DNA from: a virus | IMG/VR virus record: IMGVR_UViG_3300010970_000028 | Span: 1-35,838 of that record | DNA length: 35,838 nt | Reading direction: 5' to 3' (one strand) | Shown here: positions 12,613 through 21,122 of the stretch, piece by piece | Layout of the letters: every line of letters starts with the position of its first letter | Numbering within the stretch: the stretch's first letter is position 1 | Position numbers and translations under genes: made by a program | Notes under the pieces: model-generated | Told to the model about the DNA's origin: nothing | The model's database searches: none | What the model saw: only the letters and a program-made list of their open reading frames with translations

Positions 12613-12818
12613 AAATAATCATAGACGTACCCGCTACGGCAAAAAAGAAACGCATGGTAACGGTGGCGTTAGACCATGAGGACGAGAAACTTGTTTCGTT
12701 TAGACCTGAGCAGTACTACAGGCTGGGAGAGCCTACAGAAGACATCGTGCAGGGCTACACCATCCTTTGTGCTTCGCGTACATACTGGTGTGCAATAGCG
12801 CAGGAGTGGCAAGAATGA
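12609..12818 (+). CDS. Unknown small protein, 69 residues
   Basis: A beta-rich soluble protein (MKIIIDVPATAKKKRMVTVA ... EDEKLVSFRPEQYYRLGEPT ... CASRTYWCAIAQEWQE). It starts at the ATGA overlap with a G-rich but imperfect ribosome site. The longer version beginning at 12519 lies inside the preceding gene in another frame. Two cysteines near the C terminus could form a disulfide or ligand pair. No family recognised. Confidence 0.72.
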   Translation: MKIIIDVPATAKKKRMVTVALDHEDEKLVSFRPEQYYRLGEPTEDIVQGYTILCASRTYWCAIAQEWQE

Positions 12819-13285
12819 AAGAAGCATGGAAACTTGCGCTTGAGGCGTTGGAATATTGGGATGTGCATGGAAAGTTACACCAACCAACAGAAGAAGCCAT
12901 CACCGCCATCAAAGCAGCCTTGGCACAGCAAGACCATTCCGAGCAACACCTCGATATGGTCAAGGCACAGCAGGAGCCTTGGTGCATGAAGATGAACGGT
13001 TGCACTTCAAAGTGTGAAGACTGCCCTGTCGAGGTGGTAGAGCAGGAGCCTGTGGCGTGGTATGTCGAACGCCAACACATTGGGTTTCGTGACCACGGTC
13101 TGAAGTACGGCCCATTTTGGAAACTGTCTGAAGCAGAAGAATTGACAGACCCCATCCACATTTTGAAGCCTCTCTACACATCCCCACCACAGCCCGAAGA
13201 ACGCAACTTCTGCCCAAGGTGCGGTAAACGCACAAGAGACTTGACCACGATTCATACTTGCACACCACCACAGGAGAACACATGA
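12815..13285 (+). CDS. Modular phage protein with C-terminal zinc ribbon
   Basis: A 156-residue protein with three parts. The N-terminal helix pair (MKEAWKLALEALEYWDV ... EEAITAIKAALAQQ) is a pattern I recognise from many phage hypothetical proteins. A central Cys-rich piece (WCMKMNGCTSKCEDCPVEVV) leads to a repeated QEP(V/W) element (AQQEPWC, EQEPVAWYV). A PLYTSPPQPEERNFCPRCGK tail carries a CxxC that with the later THTC-like cysteine could bind zinc. AGGAG lies 8 bases before the ATG. The recurring QEPVA and YTSPPQP pieces suggest module shuffling among phages. The function is unknown. Confidence 0.8.
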   Translation: MKEAWKLALEALEYWDVHGKLHQPTEEAITAIKAALAQQDHSEQHLDMVKAQQEPWCMKMNGCTSKCEDCPVEVVEQEPVAWYVERQHIGFRDHGLKYGPFWKLSEAEELTDPIHILKPLYTSPPQPEERNFCPRCGKRTRDLTTIHTCTPPQENT

Positions 13286-13395
13286 GCCTGTACAAATTAT
13301 GCGCAAAGTGCTTGGAGTCAAAGCCCCACGATGGCGGCGTTGATATGTCACCAACTAGATGGATATGCCAGCGCTGCTGGCTGCTTAGAAAATGA
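13282..13395 (+). CDS. 37-residue zinc-ribbon peptide
   Basis: A short gene found from its junctions. It starts at the ATGA overlap with AGGAG 5 bases upstream and ends overlapping the next ATG. The peptide (MSLYKLCAKCLESKPHDGGV ... RWICQRCWLLRK) has two CxxC pairs about 20 residues apart, the layout of a minimal four-cysteine zinc ribbon. Such peptides often bind nucleic acid or a host protein; no partner can be named. Confidence 0.72.
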   Translation: MSLYKLCAKCLESKPHDGGVDMSPTRWICQRCWLLRK

Positions 13396-13754
13396 TTAGG
13401 AAGGACAAGGCCATTGAACTGCTGACGGCCAAGGCGATGACGTCAGCGGAACTCAGCCAGGTCATCCACTGCGGACTCAGGGGGACGCGTGGGCTGATCG
13501 GGAAGTTGCGCAAGCAGGGCTTGGTTCACATACAGGGCTACAAGAGGCAGAGACAGGGCATTGCCGCGATGTGGCGTTACGGCATAGGCGTTGATGCTGT
13601 CAAGCCGCCGCCTGTGCCTGATGCGGAGCGTACACGCAAGAGCCGTGAGGGTAAGGGTGTTGAGGAACACGCCTTCGCACTGGCCAGGCAGCGCGCTAAG
13701 AAGTGGAAGATCAAACGCGACCCGTTGGTGGCCGCGTTCTTTGGGAGTAAGTGA
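13392..13754 (+). CDS. Winged-helix DNA-binding-like protein
   Basis: A 120-residue protein. The first 60 residues (AIELLTAKAMTSAELSQVIH ... GLIGKLRKQGLVHIQGYKRQ) look like a winged helix-turn-helix, with the wing at HIQGYKRQRQGIAAMWRYGIG. The rest is a Pro-rich linker (VKPPPVPDAERTRKSREGKG) and a basic C terminus (RQRAKKWKIKRDPLVAAFFG). Many phages carry a related small protein in the early region. It may regulate transcription or bind replication DNA. The start overlaps the zinc-ribbon gene by ATGA but has no clear ribosome site, so translation probably depends on coupling. Confidence 0.82.
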   Translation: MIRKDKAIELLTAKAMTSAELSQVIHCGLRGTRGLIGKLRKQGLVHIQGYKRQRQGIAAMWRYGIGVDAVKPPPVPDAERTRKSREGKGVEEHAFALARQRAKKWKIKRDPLVAAFFGSK

Positions 13755-13942
13755 TGAAAAAACTAGAAGACATGACTCAAGAAGAAAAAATTGAAGCCCT
13801 TAACACGCTTCAGATTTTCATTGAGTCAGCAGTTGAGTCAGAACAAGACGAACCAAAACTATTCAAGCATGAGACGGAACTAAGAATTGATTTAGTTCTT
13901 GTTACTCTAAAAGAGATTTTTGGTTTGCAAGATATTGCATAA
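13754..13942 (+). CDS. Small acidic protein, end of plus-strand cassette
   Basis: A 62-residue acidic, helical protein (MKKLEDMTQEEKIEALNTLQ ... ESEQDEPKLFKHETELRIDL ... LKEIFGLQDIA). I use the ATG at 13754, one base overlapping the previous stop, because GGGAG lies 6 bases upstream; a GTG one codon earlier is also open. Its last 41 bases overlap, tail to tail, the end of the convergent minus-strand structural gene. No terminator was seen between them. Function unknown. Confidence 0.72.
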   Translation: MKKLEDMTQEEKIEALNTLQIFIESAVESEQDEPKLFKHETELRIDLVLVTLKEIFGLQDIA

Positions 13943-15335
13943 CTCCATCAAGCCATTCTTGGTTTGTTGGCTGGATTGGTTTTGACAATTGGAACGAGCG
14001 TACATCGCCGCTTACTGGAGTATTTGCCATCCTGCGTTTTTTGTACCAATCAGGAAACAGAACTTCTTTTGGCAATGACTGCTCTAGTCCTCCAAAATAT
14101 TCTCCAGCCAATTGCGTGTCGTATGTTTTGTGTGGTGATACTGGGTTTGTAATCAAATCAGCACCAGGTTTCATCTTGCCAATTGCAAGTCCACCGGAAT
14201 ACATCGGCTCATTTAGCAGCAATGGGTCTGTGATTGCGTAGCGTGTGTAGGCGATATTTGGGAATCCTGCATTTTGGAATTCATCCAACTGCATACGGTC
14301 TACAAACGCGTGACGTAATGCTCCATTACTTTCAAGTTGAGCGCGAGATTCAGGATGCATTACGCCTTTCCACTCAGGCCGTAATGCTTTTACCTGCTTG
14401 TCAAATGAAGCAATGTCTTTCTTGAAGATTTTCCCTGCCTTCATTTGCTCAAGCAATGCATCAGACATCATGGTGTTGAAGTTCATGGACTCAGGACCCA
14501 TTGCAGAGTACATTCCGAAGACATCGCCACCACCAATTTTTGCGGCCTCATTAACTGCGTTTTGCAGTGATCTAGAAGCACCTTTTTCTGATGCCCAAAT
14601 AGAACCAGTTGGTGACTGCATACGCATGAAGTCATATCCACCTTCAAGTGGGACTGGAGTTTGGAACTGTACATCTCCAATACCAAGTAGATTTTGACCA
14701 GCCGCAGATCGATCGCCAACGAATGGGACTATTGCACCGCCTTGCATACTTTCAGGTGATGCAACAATCTTTGGGGGTAAATTTGCAATTGGTTGCAAGT
14801 CCATCTTCATCTGTGACACTGGTATCGGCAACTTCTTGCCAGCACCAATGTCATGCCAGTAACCTAATGCCTCTGCTTGAGCAGCGCTCATTCGAGGTGC
14901 TTTCTCAATAATCCCAGGCATCATCCCCATGCTCTGCATATAGTTCTCTGCCAACTGGCCAGCCTTGGGAGCAACGAACTTGCCGACTTCAGTAGCGCCA
15001 CGACCTGCAAGACGTGCTGCGTCAATAGGACCGCGAGGGTTCATGGCAGCACCCATCTGCTCCATACCCGCCGTCTCTTGACGTGTGTCGCTGATGCGTG
15101 GAATGTTAGACAACAGACCCGCCGTAGTTGGCAGGACTGGCTGCTCCGATACATTTACTCCACCAGCACCAAAAGAATAGTTCAATCCTTTACGACCCAA
15201 CTCTTCAATATCTCCAAGCAATCCAACTGGCGCGGCTGCAAACCCACGACCAACAGATTCAACATTCCCAAGAGAGCCTAGAAGAGCCTCTAAGAGAATG
15301 TCTTTTCTTGAATATGGATTTCCACGTGTAGCCAT
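13902..15335 (-). CDS. Putative virion-associated protein, end of late operon
   Basis: A 477-residue protein, the last of the leftward late block. The N terminus (NPYSRKDILLEALLGSLGNV) leads to a glycine- and methionine-rich region. Predicted folded segments follow (KGASRSLQNAVNEAAKIGGG, QLESNGALRHAFVDRMQLDE, AGFPNIAYTRYAITDPLLL). The C terminus is QEWLDGVMQYLANQKSLLE. No enzyme motif was recognised. It lies 10 bases after the 689-residue internal protein, a position typical of ejection or internal-core proteins. It could also be an enzyme domain carried in the virion. It overlaps the convergent cassette gene by 41 bases. Confidence 0.75.
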   Translation of the reverse strand: MATRGNPYSRKDILLEALLGSLGNVESVGRGFAAAPVGLLGDIEELGRKGLNYSFGAGGVNVSEQPVLPTTAGLLSNIPRISDTRQETAGMEQMGAAMNPRGPIDAARLAGRGATEVGKFVAPKAGQLAENYMQSMGMMPGIIEKAPRMSAAQAEALGYWHDIGAGKKLPIPVSQMKMDLQPIANLPPKIVASPESMQGGAIVPFVGDRSAAGQNLLGIGDVQFQTPVPLEGGYDFMRMQSPTGSIWASEKGASRSLQNAVNEAAKIGGGDVFGMYSAMGPESMNFNTMMSDALLEQMKAGKIFKKDIASFDKQVKALRPEWKGVMHPESRAQLESNGALRHAFVDRMQLDEFQNAGFPNIAYTRYAITDPLLLNEPMYSGGLAIGKMKPGADLITNPVSPHKTYDTQLAGEYFGGLEQSLPKEVLFPDWYKKRRMANTPVSGDVRSFQLSKPIQPTNQEWLDGVMQYLANQKSLLE

Positions 15336-15345
15336 GTCTGTACCT

Positions 15346-17415
15346 TTAATCTAATAAGCCTGGCAACACCATACCAGCACCAGTTGAGTATCCAGCACGA
15401 CGCGCACCTTCGGCCATCGCACGACGTTGCAGTTCATCCATCACGGGAGTCAATGTCCCAAGGAACTGTTGGTTCTGCAAGTAACTTGGGTTCAGAAGGC
15501 TGCGTGAAACCTCTTCTGCCACATTTTGATTAAGTCCTTGTATGCGTGGTCCGAGTTGACGCGCAAGATTGGCAGCGCCACCAAGCAAATCGCCACGAGC
15601 CATTTGCACACCTGCACCAGCCAACTCACTTGGTGATGCGCCTTGGATTTCATCAATCTCTTGACCAATTCGTGCAGTAGGTGATCCACCTTCAATGCGT
15701 GAACGCGTGATGGCCATCTGACGCTCACGCTCCAACTGCTTAACAAACGCCTCGTACTCATTGGTAGAGTTGAACACTGTTGCAAGGCGATCCTTCATAA
15801 CGCCTTTGCTCAAGTACCGGCTTGCAATGTCAGAAGTCTCTTTTTGGTTGTAGATGTCGTTGCGCAACTGTTCAATTGCACCTAGACGGTACATCTCGCG
15901 CTGGCCTTCATCGCCGAACTTTGAAAGTTCTCTTTTGATCTCTTCAGGAGACTTTCGCATAAAGTTTTTGGAGCCAGCCTCAAGCGCATCTTTGAGCATT
16001 GACTCACTTGAGAAGGTATCAAGCGCCTCACCGTAAACAGGAACCTTCTTGGTAATGGCGTCTTTGAGTGATACGCGAAGATTTTCAAGATCACGCGCAC
16101 GCTCAGAAGTGCCTTTCATCTTTGCCTCATTAGCCATCCCGCCAACGTATTTGTACGCCTTGTCAAGCAGCACCATGTGGTTGTCAGGCAGGTCAGCATA
16201 ATCAGGCAAACGCTTTGCGTCTGCAATAGCAGCCTGTATGTCTTTTGACTTTTTCAACAAATTGCTGATCGCATCTGACTCAACTACTCCAGCGGCGTAT
16301 GCTTGATCGTACTTAGGTGACGCCAGTGCAGAGCGCTTGGCAATGATCTCATCAGCAACATCAGCAATGCTGCGTGGTCCAACAGCCGTTAAGTCTGTAA
16401 TGTCCTGGCCAATACGTTGCCCAGCACCCTGCGCACGCTGCAACAGCATCTGAGTGACTTCGTCCTGCGATCCTGATGGGATGGCCATAGCACCACGCGC
16501 AAGGCGTCGCACAGACTCACCGCCAATGTCTGCCAATGTCTCGTCACGCTGGCCGAGTCTGCCAACTGTCATGGCTTGCTGATTGGCCAACTGTTGCGGA
16601 GTCATCCCCGAACGGTTAATGGCACGAGCAATAAGTTCTTGCGCCTTCTCTGTTGCCGTGATTGGATTTGATCCTGCCAACTCGTTGGCCTTGCGGACTA
16701 CACTTCCACCTCCAGCAGTCACTACTGGGGCAACAGCACCAAGGACGGCTCCAGTACCTGTACCAATCAATGCTCCAGTTGCACGAGTACCCATGTCACC
16801 CTTGGCAGCGCCAAAACCACTTAAGCCACCTGATACCGCTCCGTAGCCTGAACCTTTAAGTACTTGTTTACCCAACTGGGTGGCTGCGCTTGATGCCAAC
16901 TTGCCAACGCGTGCTGTTTGTGCAACAGCAGCCGGAGCCGTAGCACCACCACTTCCAGCCGTCATAAGGTACGTTGCGGCCATTGGCAAAATTGCGCCAG
17001 CAAGTTCAGACGCAACTGCCGTCTTTGGGTTCTGCTGAGAGTACTCTTCAAGCCCAGCACGGACACGAGCCAACTGCTGGTCATACGCTGACTGTGGCTT
17101 TTGTCCTTTGACAATTCCACTCATAGTCTGCTGCGCATCAAACGCGCTCATTCCTGACTGCATCAACGCACGTAAACCAGCCTCAATCTCATCAGAAGTG
17201 TTAAACGACAGGCCTTGAAGTAATGGGCCAAGGAAGGATGACTTAATTGGTGCAGCGCCCAACTTACTTGCGCTTTGGACTGACGCCTCAAATTTTGTAG
17301 GTGTAAATCCTTCGCTCTTTAAGTAGGACTCAACAGCAAAATCAGTCTGACCTTTTTCTTTAAGGCGTCGGACATTCTCTTGAATGCGTTGAATGTTGGT
17401 TTGATTGTCTGCCAT
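15346..17415 (-). CDS. Putative DNA-ejection / internal virion protein
   Basis: A 689-residue protein. The region SFNTSDEIEAGLRA ... YDQQLARVRAGLEEYSQQNP ... TAVASELAGAILP (about 70-145) is a pattern found in ejection proteins and prophage virion proteins. A long Ala/Gly-rich hydrophobic region (about 132-240) could insert into membranes. The remainder is helical and charged (QEVLTQMLLQRAQ-type helices) and ends in MAEGARRAGYSTGAGMVLPG. Size and composition fit proteins that leave the capsid to form a channel for DNA. Its neighbours (477, 513 and 242 residues) look like members of the same set. Confidence 0.72.
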   Translation of the reverse strand: MADNQTNIQRIQENVRRLKEKGQTDFAVESYLKSEGFTPTKFEASVQSASKLGAAPIKSSFLGPLLQGLSFNTSDEIEAGLRALMQSGMSAFDAQQTMSGIVKGQKPQSAYDQQLARVRAGLEEYSQQNPKTAVASELAGAILPMAATYLMTAGSGGATAPAAVAQTARVGKLASSAATQLGKQVLKGSGYGAVSGGLSGFGAAKGDMGTRATGALIGTGTGAVLGAVAPVVTAGGGSVVRKANELAGSNPITATEKAQELIARAINRSGMTPQQLANQQAMTVGRLGQRDETLADIGGESVRRLARGAMAIPSGSQDEVTQMLLQRAQGAGQRIGQDITDLTAVGPRSIADVADEIIAKRSALASPKYDQAYAAGVVESDAISNLLKKSKDIQAAIADAKRLPDYADLPDNHMVLLDKAYKYVGGMANEAKMKGTSERARDLENLRVSLKDAITKKVPVYGEALDTFSSESMLKDALEAGSKNFMRKSPEEIKRELSKFGDEGQREMYRLGAIEQLRNDIYNQKETSDIASRYLSKGVMKDRLATVFNSTNEYEAFVKQLERERQMAITRSRIEGGSPTARIGQEIDEIQGASPSELAGAGVQMARGDLLGGAANLARQLGPRIQGLNQNVAEEVSRSLLNPSYLQNQQFLGTLTPVMDELQRRAMAEGARRAGYSTGAGMVLPGLLD

Positions 17416-17423
17416 GATGATCC

Positions 17424-18965
17424 TTAATTATTCGCTGGAACCAAATCAAATTGATCGTACCAATCTTTTCTGCGTTTTGGCAAAGGTGTATTTGCTGTCT
17501 CAGCAACTCGCTGCTCTGTTGTTTTAATTCTGCTGAATGGGTCAAATACAACTTGTTCAGGGTTTAACTTTGAACGCTTTGCAATATCCGAATACCGCTG
17601 AACAACATCTCCAGCGACTTGACGCTGAGACTCAATGATATTGCGAGCCTGACTCAAAAAGTCAAGCCGAGTATTTTCACCAAGACGCTCACCACTTATA
17701 GCCCTGTTGTACATATTGCGAACTGAATCCGGAACGCTACCTGCATTTTGTGCAGTAGCAAATTCACCCTCACGCACAACAGAACCAGGGTCAAGAACCT
17801 TCATAAACCCATAGACGAGTGCAATGTCACCCGCTGGTGAAGAATTCTTTGCAGCAGTCTCAATTTTTTGGTATGCCTGACTTAATTCAACAAACGGCTT
17901 AACTTGAGTCGTAAACTCTTTACGCAGATCGCCCTCATTTGAAAATGCCTTACCAGCAGCGCCAGTACCAGGTATCAAAGGAGTAAGCCCAGGCATATTT
18001 CCGACGCCAGGCGCAGCGGCTGGTGTTGCGGCTGCTTGCGTTCTGCGTGGTGTATATCCAGCAGGAGCGCCAGCAACTTGCGGCTGCACTGTTGGCTGTG
18101 CTGATGGTGCGCGTGGCGCTCCACCACCGCCACCACCAACTTGATAGTAACCACCGTCAGCGCTACCAATCACACTTGGTGCAAGTGTTTTAGAGATGCG
18201 CTCAATTTCTTTATTTGTAGTCTTGTCACGGACGCTGATGTAACCACCAGCATCTTGGTAGTTGTATTCAGGATTGCGTTGGACATCAAGCAACTTCATA
18301 CCGCCTGACTTGTTCAATACAAAAGAGATCGGAGTGCCAGCCGCACTCAAACCATATTGTGGTGTTGTGCTGAATTCTTCTGTTGGTTTAAGTTGCATTG
18401 CCAAGTCTTGGTATGCCTTTGCCTTTACGGGATCACGGCTATAAACCCTTGACATATCCATATATTTTTCATACTGCAAGTCATTTGCAGACATTGGAGA
18501 TGCAGCAGCACCAGCAGTAGGAATCTGACCAATCATGTCGGCACGAGCCTGAGTTGGACCCGCTTGCATATTTGGAAGCAGTAGTGCCTGTTCAGGCGTA
18601 ATTGCAACACCTGCAGTTGGCATACTTGATCCAGTCCTTGCTTGAATCTTTGCAATTTGGTCCTCTATCTCCTTTGCGCGTTTTAACTCGTCCAACTTTT
18701 GTTTTGTCATGATGTTGGAGATAGCACCCTGCTGCGCTTGCTGATAACCAGTCTGCCCAGCACCGTAAGCCTCACCCAAAGCCTGGCCAATGCCGACTGG
18801 GACTGCGCTTGGACCTGATGACTTGAGCAGGGACGCGGCCAACGCCATGATCCCCTGCTGGTTCATGCGTGAGCGCTGTTCGGGGGTGAGGTACTCCTCA
18901 AGTCCCATGTCGCTACCGCCAAACATATTGGAGCCAAGAAGACCACCGAAATCAAATGCTGCCAT
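17424..18965 (-). CDS. Putative internal virion protein, 513 residues
   Basis: Begins AAFDFGGLLGSNMFGGSDMG and EEYLTPEQRSRMNQQGIMAL. A glycine-rich helical part (GIGQALGEAYGAGQTGYQQA) and a coiled coil (NIMTKQKLDELKRAKEIEDQ) follow. A Pro/Ala/Gly-rich linker spans about 280-335. The C-terminal half is helical (FVELSQAYQKIETAAKNSSP, ALVYGFMKVLDPGSVVREGE). That last string is shared by many phage structural proteins in short-tailed phages, and it supports a virion role. It is separated from its neighbours by only 8 bases on each side. Exact function unknown. Confidence 0.75.
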   Translation of the reverse strand: MAAFDFGGLLGSNMFGGSDMGLEEYLTPEQRSRMNQQGIMALAASLLKSSGPSAVPVGIGQALGEAYGAGQTGYQQAQQGAISNIMTKQKLDELKRAKEIEDQIAKIQARTGSSMPTAGVAITPEQALLLPNMQAGPTQARADMIGQIPTAGAAASPMSANDLQYEKYMDMSRVYSRDPVKAKAYQDLAMQLKPTEEFSTTPQYGLSAAGTPISFVLNKSGGMKLLDVQRNPEYNYQDAGGYISVRDKTTNKEIERISKTLAPSVIGSADGGYYQVGGGGGGAPRAPSAQPTVQPQVAGAPAGYTPRRTQAAATPAAAPGVGNMPGLTPLIPGTGAAGKAFSNEGDLRKEFTTQVKPFVELSQAYQKIETAAKNSSPAGDIALVYGFMKVLDPGSVVREGEFATAQNAGSVPDSVRNMYNRAISGERLGENTRLDFLSQARNIIESQRQVAGDVVQRYSDIAKRSKLNPEQVVFDPFSRIKTTEQRVAETANTPLPKRRKDWYDQFDLVPANN

Positions 18966-18973
18966 GATTCACC

Positions 18974-19702
18974 TCAACCTAAAAGACCAAGAAGACCGCC
19001 GATGGCAGCACCAGGCGCACCAAAGATTTGGCTACCAGCCAACGCGCCACCCAACGCGCCTGATGCCACATTGCGAGAGTAAGGCGTAGTGGTTGACATA
19101 CCGAGGTTTGGAACGCCACCGCTAAGTGCGGCTGAAGTAATTCCTAACTTCTCTGTTCCGATGTTGCGCAAAGCATCCATCTGCTGCTGCAACAGAGCCT
19201 GACGCGCGCCACCCAAAGCCATAACGTTCTGACCGCCTTGGATGTTCTGTCCTCTAGCGTACTGAGCCAAGTTCGCAGCCTGACCATAATTTTGAGAACG
19301 CATATTCGCTGACAGGTCAGCGGCTTGCTTTAGAGCGGCAGCGTTAGTGAGAGCGGCCTGTACGCCTTGACGTGAACCACCAAACGCCTTCGCGCCTGTG
19401 GCTGCCTGACGATCCCTGAGATCGGCCATCTGACGGCTTGTCTCGACATCACCCAGGCTGCGATTGATTACATCCTCCTGGTACGGGTTCATGAAGGCGT
19501 TAATGTCCTGCCCAGTGAACGGAGTCAGGGACTGGTTAACGACCTGCTCCTCACCCGCCATGTACATCGGATTGAAGTCAGCAAACTCACGCACTGGGAG
19601 TGCGCCGGCGACTGACTTAGACTGATTCAAGTTCTCAAGGTACGCCGCCTTTAACTGCGGATCGATGGCTTGAGTTGATGTTGTGGAACCGCCTTTTGAC
19701 AT
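18974..19702 (-). CDS. Putative internal virion protein, 242 residues
   Basis: The N terminus (TTSTQAIDPQLKAAYLENLN) and central helices (DRQAATGAKAFGGSRQGVQA, LKQAADLSANMRSQNYGQAA) are Ala/Gln/Gly rich. The C terminus is a glycine zipper (GALGGALAGSQIFGAPGAAI). The ATTTTQ-IDP start and the FGGSRQ motif are familiar from structural proteins of marine and freshwater podoviruses. The C-terminal glycine zipper could pack in a membrane channel during DNA ejection, but that is inference. It sits between two other structural genes. Confidence 0.72.
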   Translation of the reverse strand: MSKGGSTTSTQAIDPQLKAAYLENLNQSKSVAGALPVREFADFNPMYMAGEEQVVNQSLTPFTGQDINAFMNPYQEDVINRSLGDVETSRQMADLRDRQAATGAKAFGGSRQGVQAALTNAAALKQAADLSANMRSQNYGQAANLAQYARGQNIQGGQNVMALGGARQALLQQQMDALRNIGTEKLGITSAALSGGVPNLGMSTTTPYSRNVASGALGGALAGSQIFGAPGAAIGGLLGLLG

Positions 19703-19713
19703 TTTGTATCTCC

Positions 19714-20760
19714 TTAACCTTCGAGTAAACCGCGAAGTTTGCCCTTTGAAATCTTGCCTGCGTTGATGGCATTCATCAACTCAATACCGTACTTGCCGAC
19801 GGACTTTGCGTTGACGACAAACTCACCGCTCTTCAGTCCAGCGTAGCCGTCATCAGGACCCATTGGGTTTGGACCGTGCAAACGATCCTTTGTGACTTTG
19901 CCGCCTTTGTAGAAGCCGCTATCACCACGCCCGAAACTTCTTCCGGTATCACCGCTACCGCTGTAATCTCCACCACCACTGTAATCTCCACCACCGTCGC
20001 GGGTAGGAGCGCCACCGTATCCAGGTCCTTGATTTAAGCCACCTGAAATCATTCCGCTTGGAGATACAGTCGATCCGTTATATCCACTTGAACTTCCTGC
20101 GTTCATTGCGTCACGCATTGCACTAAGGTCGCCGGCTTGGAACCCTCCAAGAGAACCACTTCCATAAGTCTCACCAACTCCTGCGCTGTATGTTGGATTG
20201 CGCATGGCGTTTAAGTTTGCCACAGCAGTTTCACTGATACGACCACTAGGCCCACTTTCGTAGCCTGGTCCACTGTTAAGCCAGCCACCAATAGTTCGAC
20301 CAATTTCAGCACCAAAACTAGTGTCTGATGTGTCTCGTGGGTCTTGGAACCCTTTGTATGCATCAGACAATGATGTGATAAGACCCAATGGGTTTAACAA
20401 ATTAGCAATAGGATTTAAGTCGTTTTGAATACGAGCATAACGAGTAGTACCTACTGGGTCGCCGTTCTCAATGTCCCGCGCATCTTCTGCGTCCATGAAT
20501 GCATTGATTCGCGCCTTCTCTGCTGGATCAACTTCTTGACGTCCACCACCACGATTGGGATTTACCAATTGCTGTTGACGCATCAGTTCTTCGTAATAAC
20601 TTGATGGTGCAGCCGACACAGAGGCTGGAGCGGACACATTAAAACCGCCGGTGTACGACTGTGGGTTAATGTCACGCTTTTGGCGCATCAACTCCATGAT
20701 CTGCGCATATTTGTTGCTGTCAGCAACTGGACTGATTGTTTGACCGCCACCTAGACTCAT
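19714..20760 (-). CDS. Phage structural protein with GPDDGYAGLKSGEFVVNAKS motif
   Basis: A 348-residue protein. I start at 20760, where ATG overlaps the upstream stop (ATGA); a longer frame from 20787 would lie inside that gene. The N-terminal half is Ser/Gly rich. A central run of Gly/Ser/Tyr repeats (GGGDYSGGGDYSGSGD) leads to the C-terminal motif PDDGYAGLKSGEFVVNAKS followed by KYGIELMNAINAGKISKGKL. That tail is shared by virion proteins of many phages. It probably marks a small module for assembly or maturation; its mechanism is unknown. Confidence 0.75.
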   Translation of the reverse strand: MSLGGGQTISPVADSNKYAQIMELMRQKRDINPQSYTGGFNVSAPASVSAAPSSYYEELMRQQQLVNPNRGGGRQEVDPAEKARINAFMDAEDARDIENGDPVGTTRYARIQNDLNPIANLLNPLGLITSLSDAYKGFQDPRDTSDTSFGAEIGRTIGGWLNSGPGYESGPSGRISETAVANLNAMRNPTYSAGVGETYGSGSLGGFQAGDLSAMRDAMNAGSSSGYNGSTVSPSGMISGGLNQGPGYGGAPTRDGGGDYSGGGDYSGSGDTGRSFGRGDSGFYKGGKVTKDRLHGPNPMGPDDGYAGLKSGEFVVNAKSVGKYGIELMNAINAGKISKGKLRGLLEG

Positions 20761-21122
20761 GATAATTCCTTGCTCAAAATGAACCACCTTGGTTCGTAAC
20801 CCTCATCTTTTAAGAACGTCTTCTGCCAACCCTGACGGCCAGCAAGAGATACTCGCGTGCAACCCAACTGCTTGCCCCAAGACTCGATGTATGGTCGCAT
20901 CATCTTGAGTTCATCTAGGTCGCCGCCAGCAAGGAAGAAGTGCAAGTCCTTGATTCGCGGGTAGACAATGATCTCAGTAATCACTGCGGATTTAGTGCCA
21001 GGCCAAAACTGAAACCTGTTACTGGCCACACCCTCCGCAATGTCCTCAATAGTGTGTGTCCCTCCCGAGTATTCTAAAGCCGCTTCGATGTGTTTGCGCA
21101 GCGACCAAAACTCATCCATCAT
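20757..21122 (-). CDS. GNAT-like conserved phage protein
   Basis: A 121-residue protein with the pattern HIEAALEYSGGTHTIEDIAE, FQFWPGTKSAVITEIIVYPR, LHFFLAGGDLDELKMMRPYI, GCTRVSLAGRQGWQKTFLKD, EGYEPRWFILSKEL. The alternation of strands and helices resembles the GNAT acetyltransferase fold, and similar proteins occur in many short-tailed phages. The usual acetyl-CoA loop is not clear, so enzymatic activity is uncertain. It is coupled by ATGA at both ends to structural genes, so it is probably made late. It might modify a virion or host protein. Confidence 0.8.
   Translation of the reverse strand: MMDEFWSLRKHIEAALEYSGGTHTIEDIAEGVASNRFQFWPGTKSAVITEIIVYPRIKDLHFFLAGGDLDELKMMRPYIESWGKQLGCTRVSLAGRQGWQKTFLKDEGYEPRWFILSKELS

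Noticed and set aside
13902-13942. Frameshift or assembly error where the plus cassette meets the minus late block
   Set aside because: A 41-base tail-to-tail overlap of two intact frames is common in compact phage genomes; both proteins end normally.
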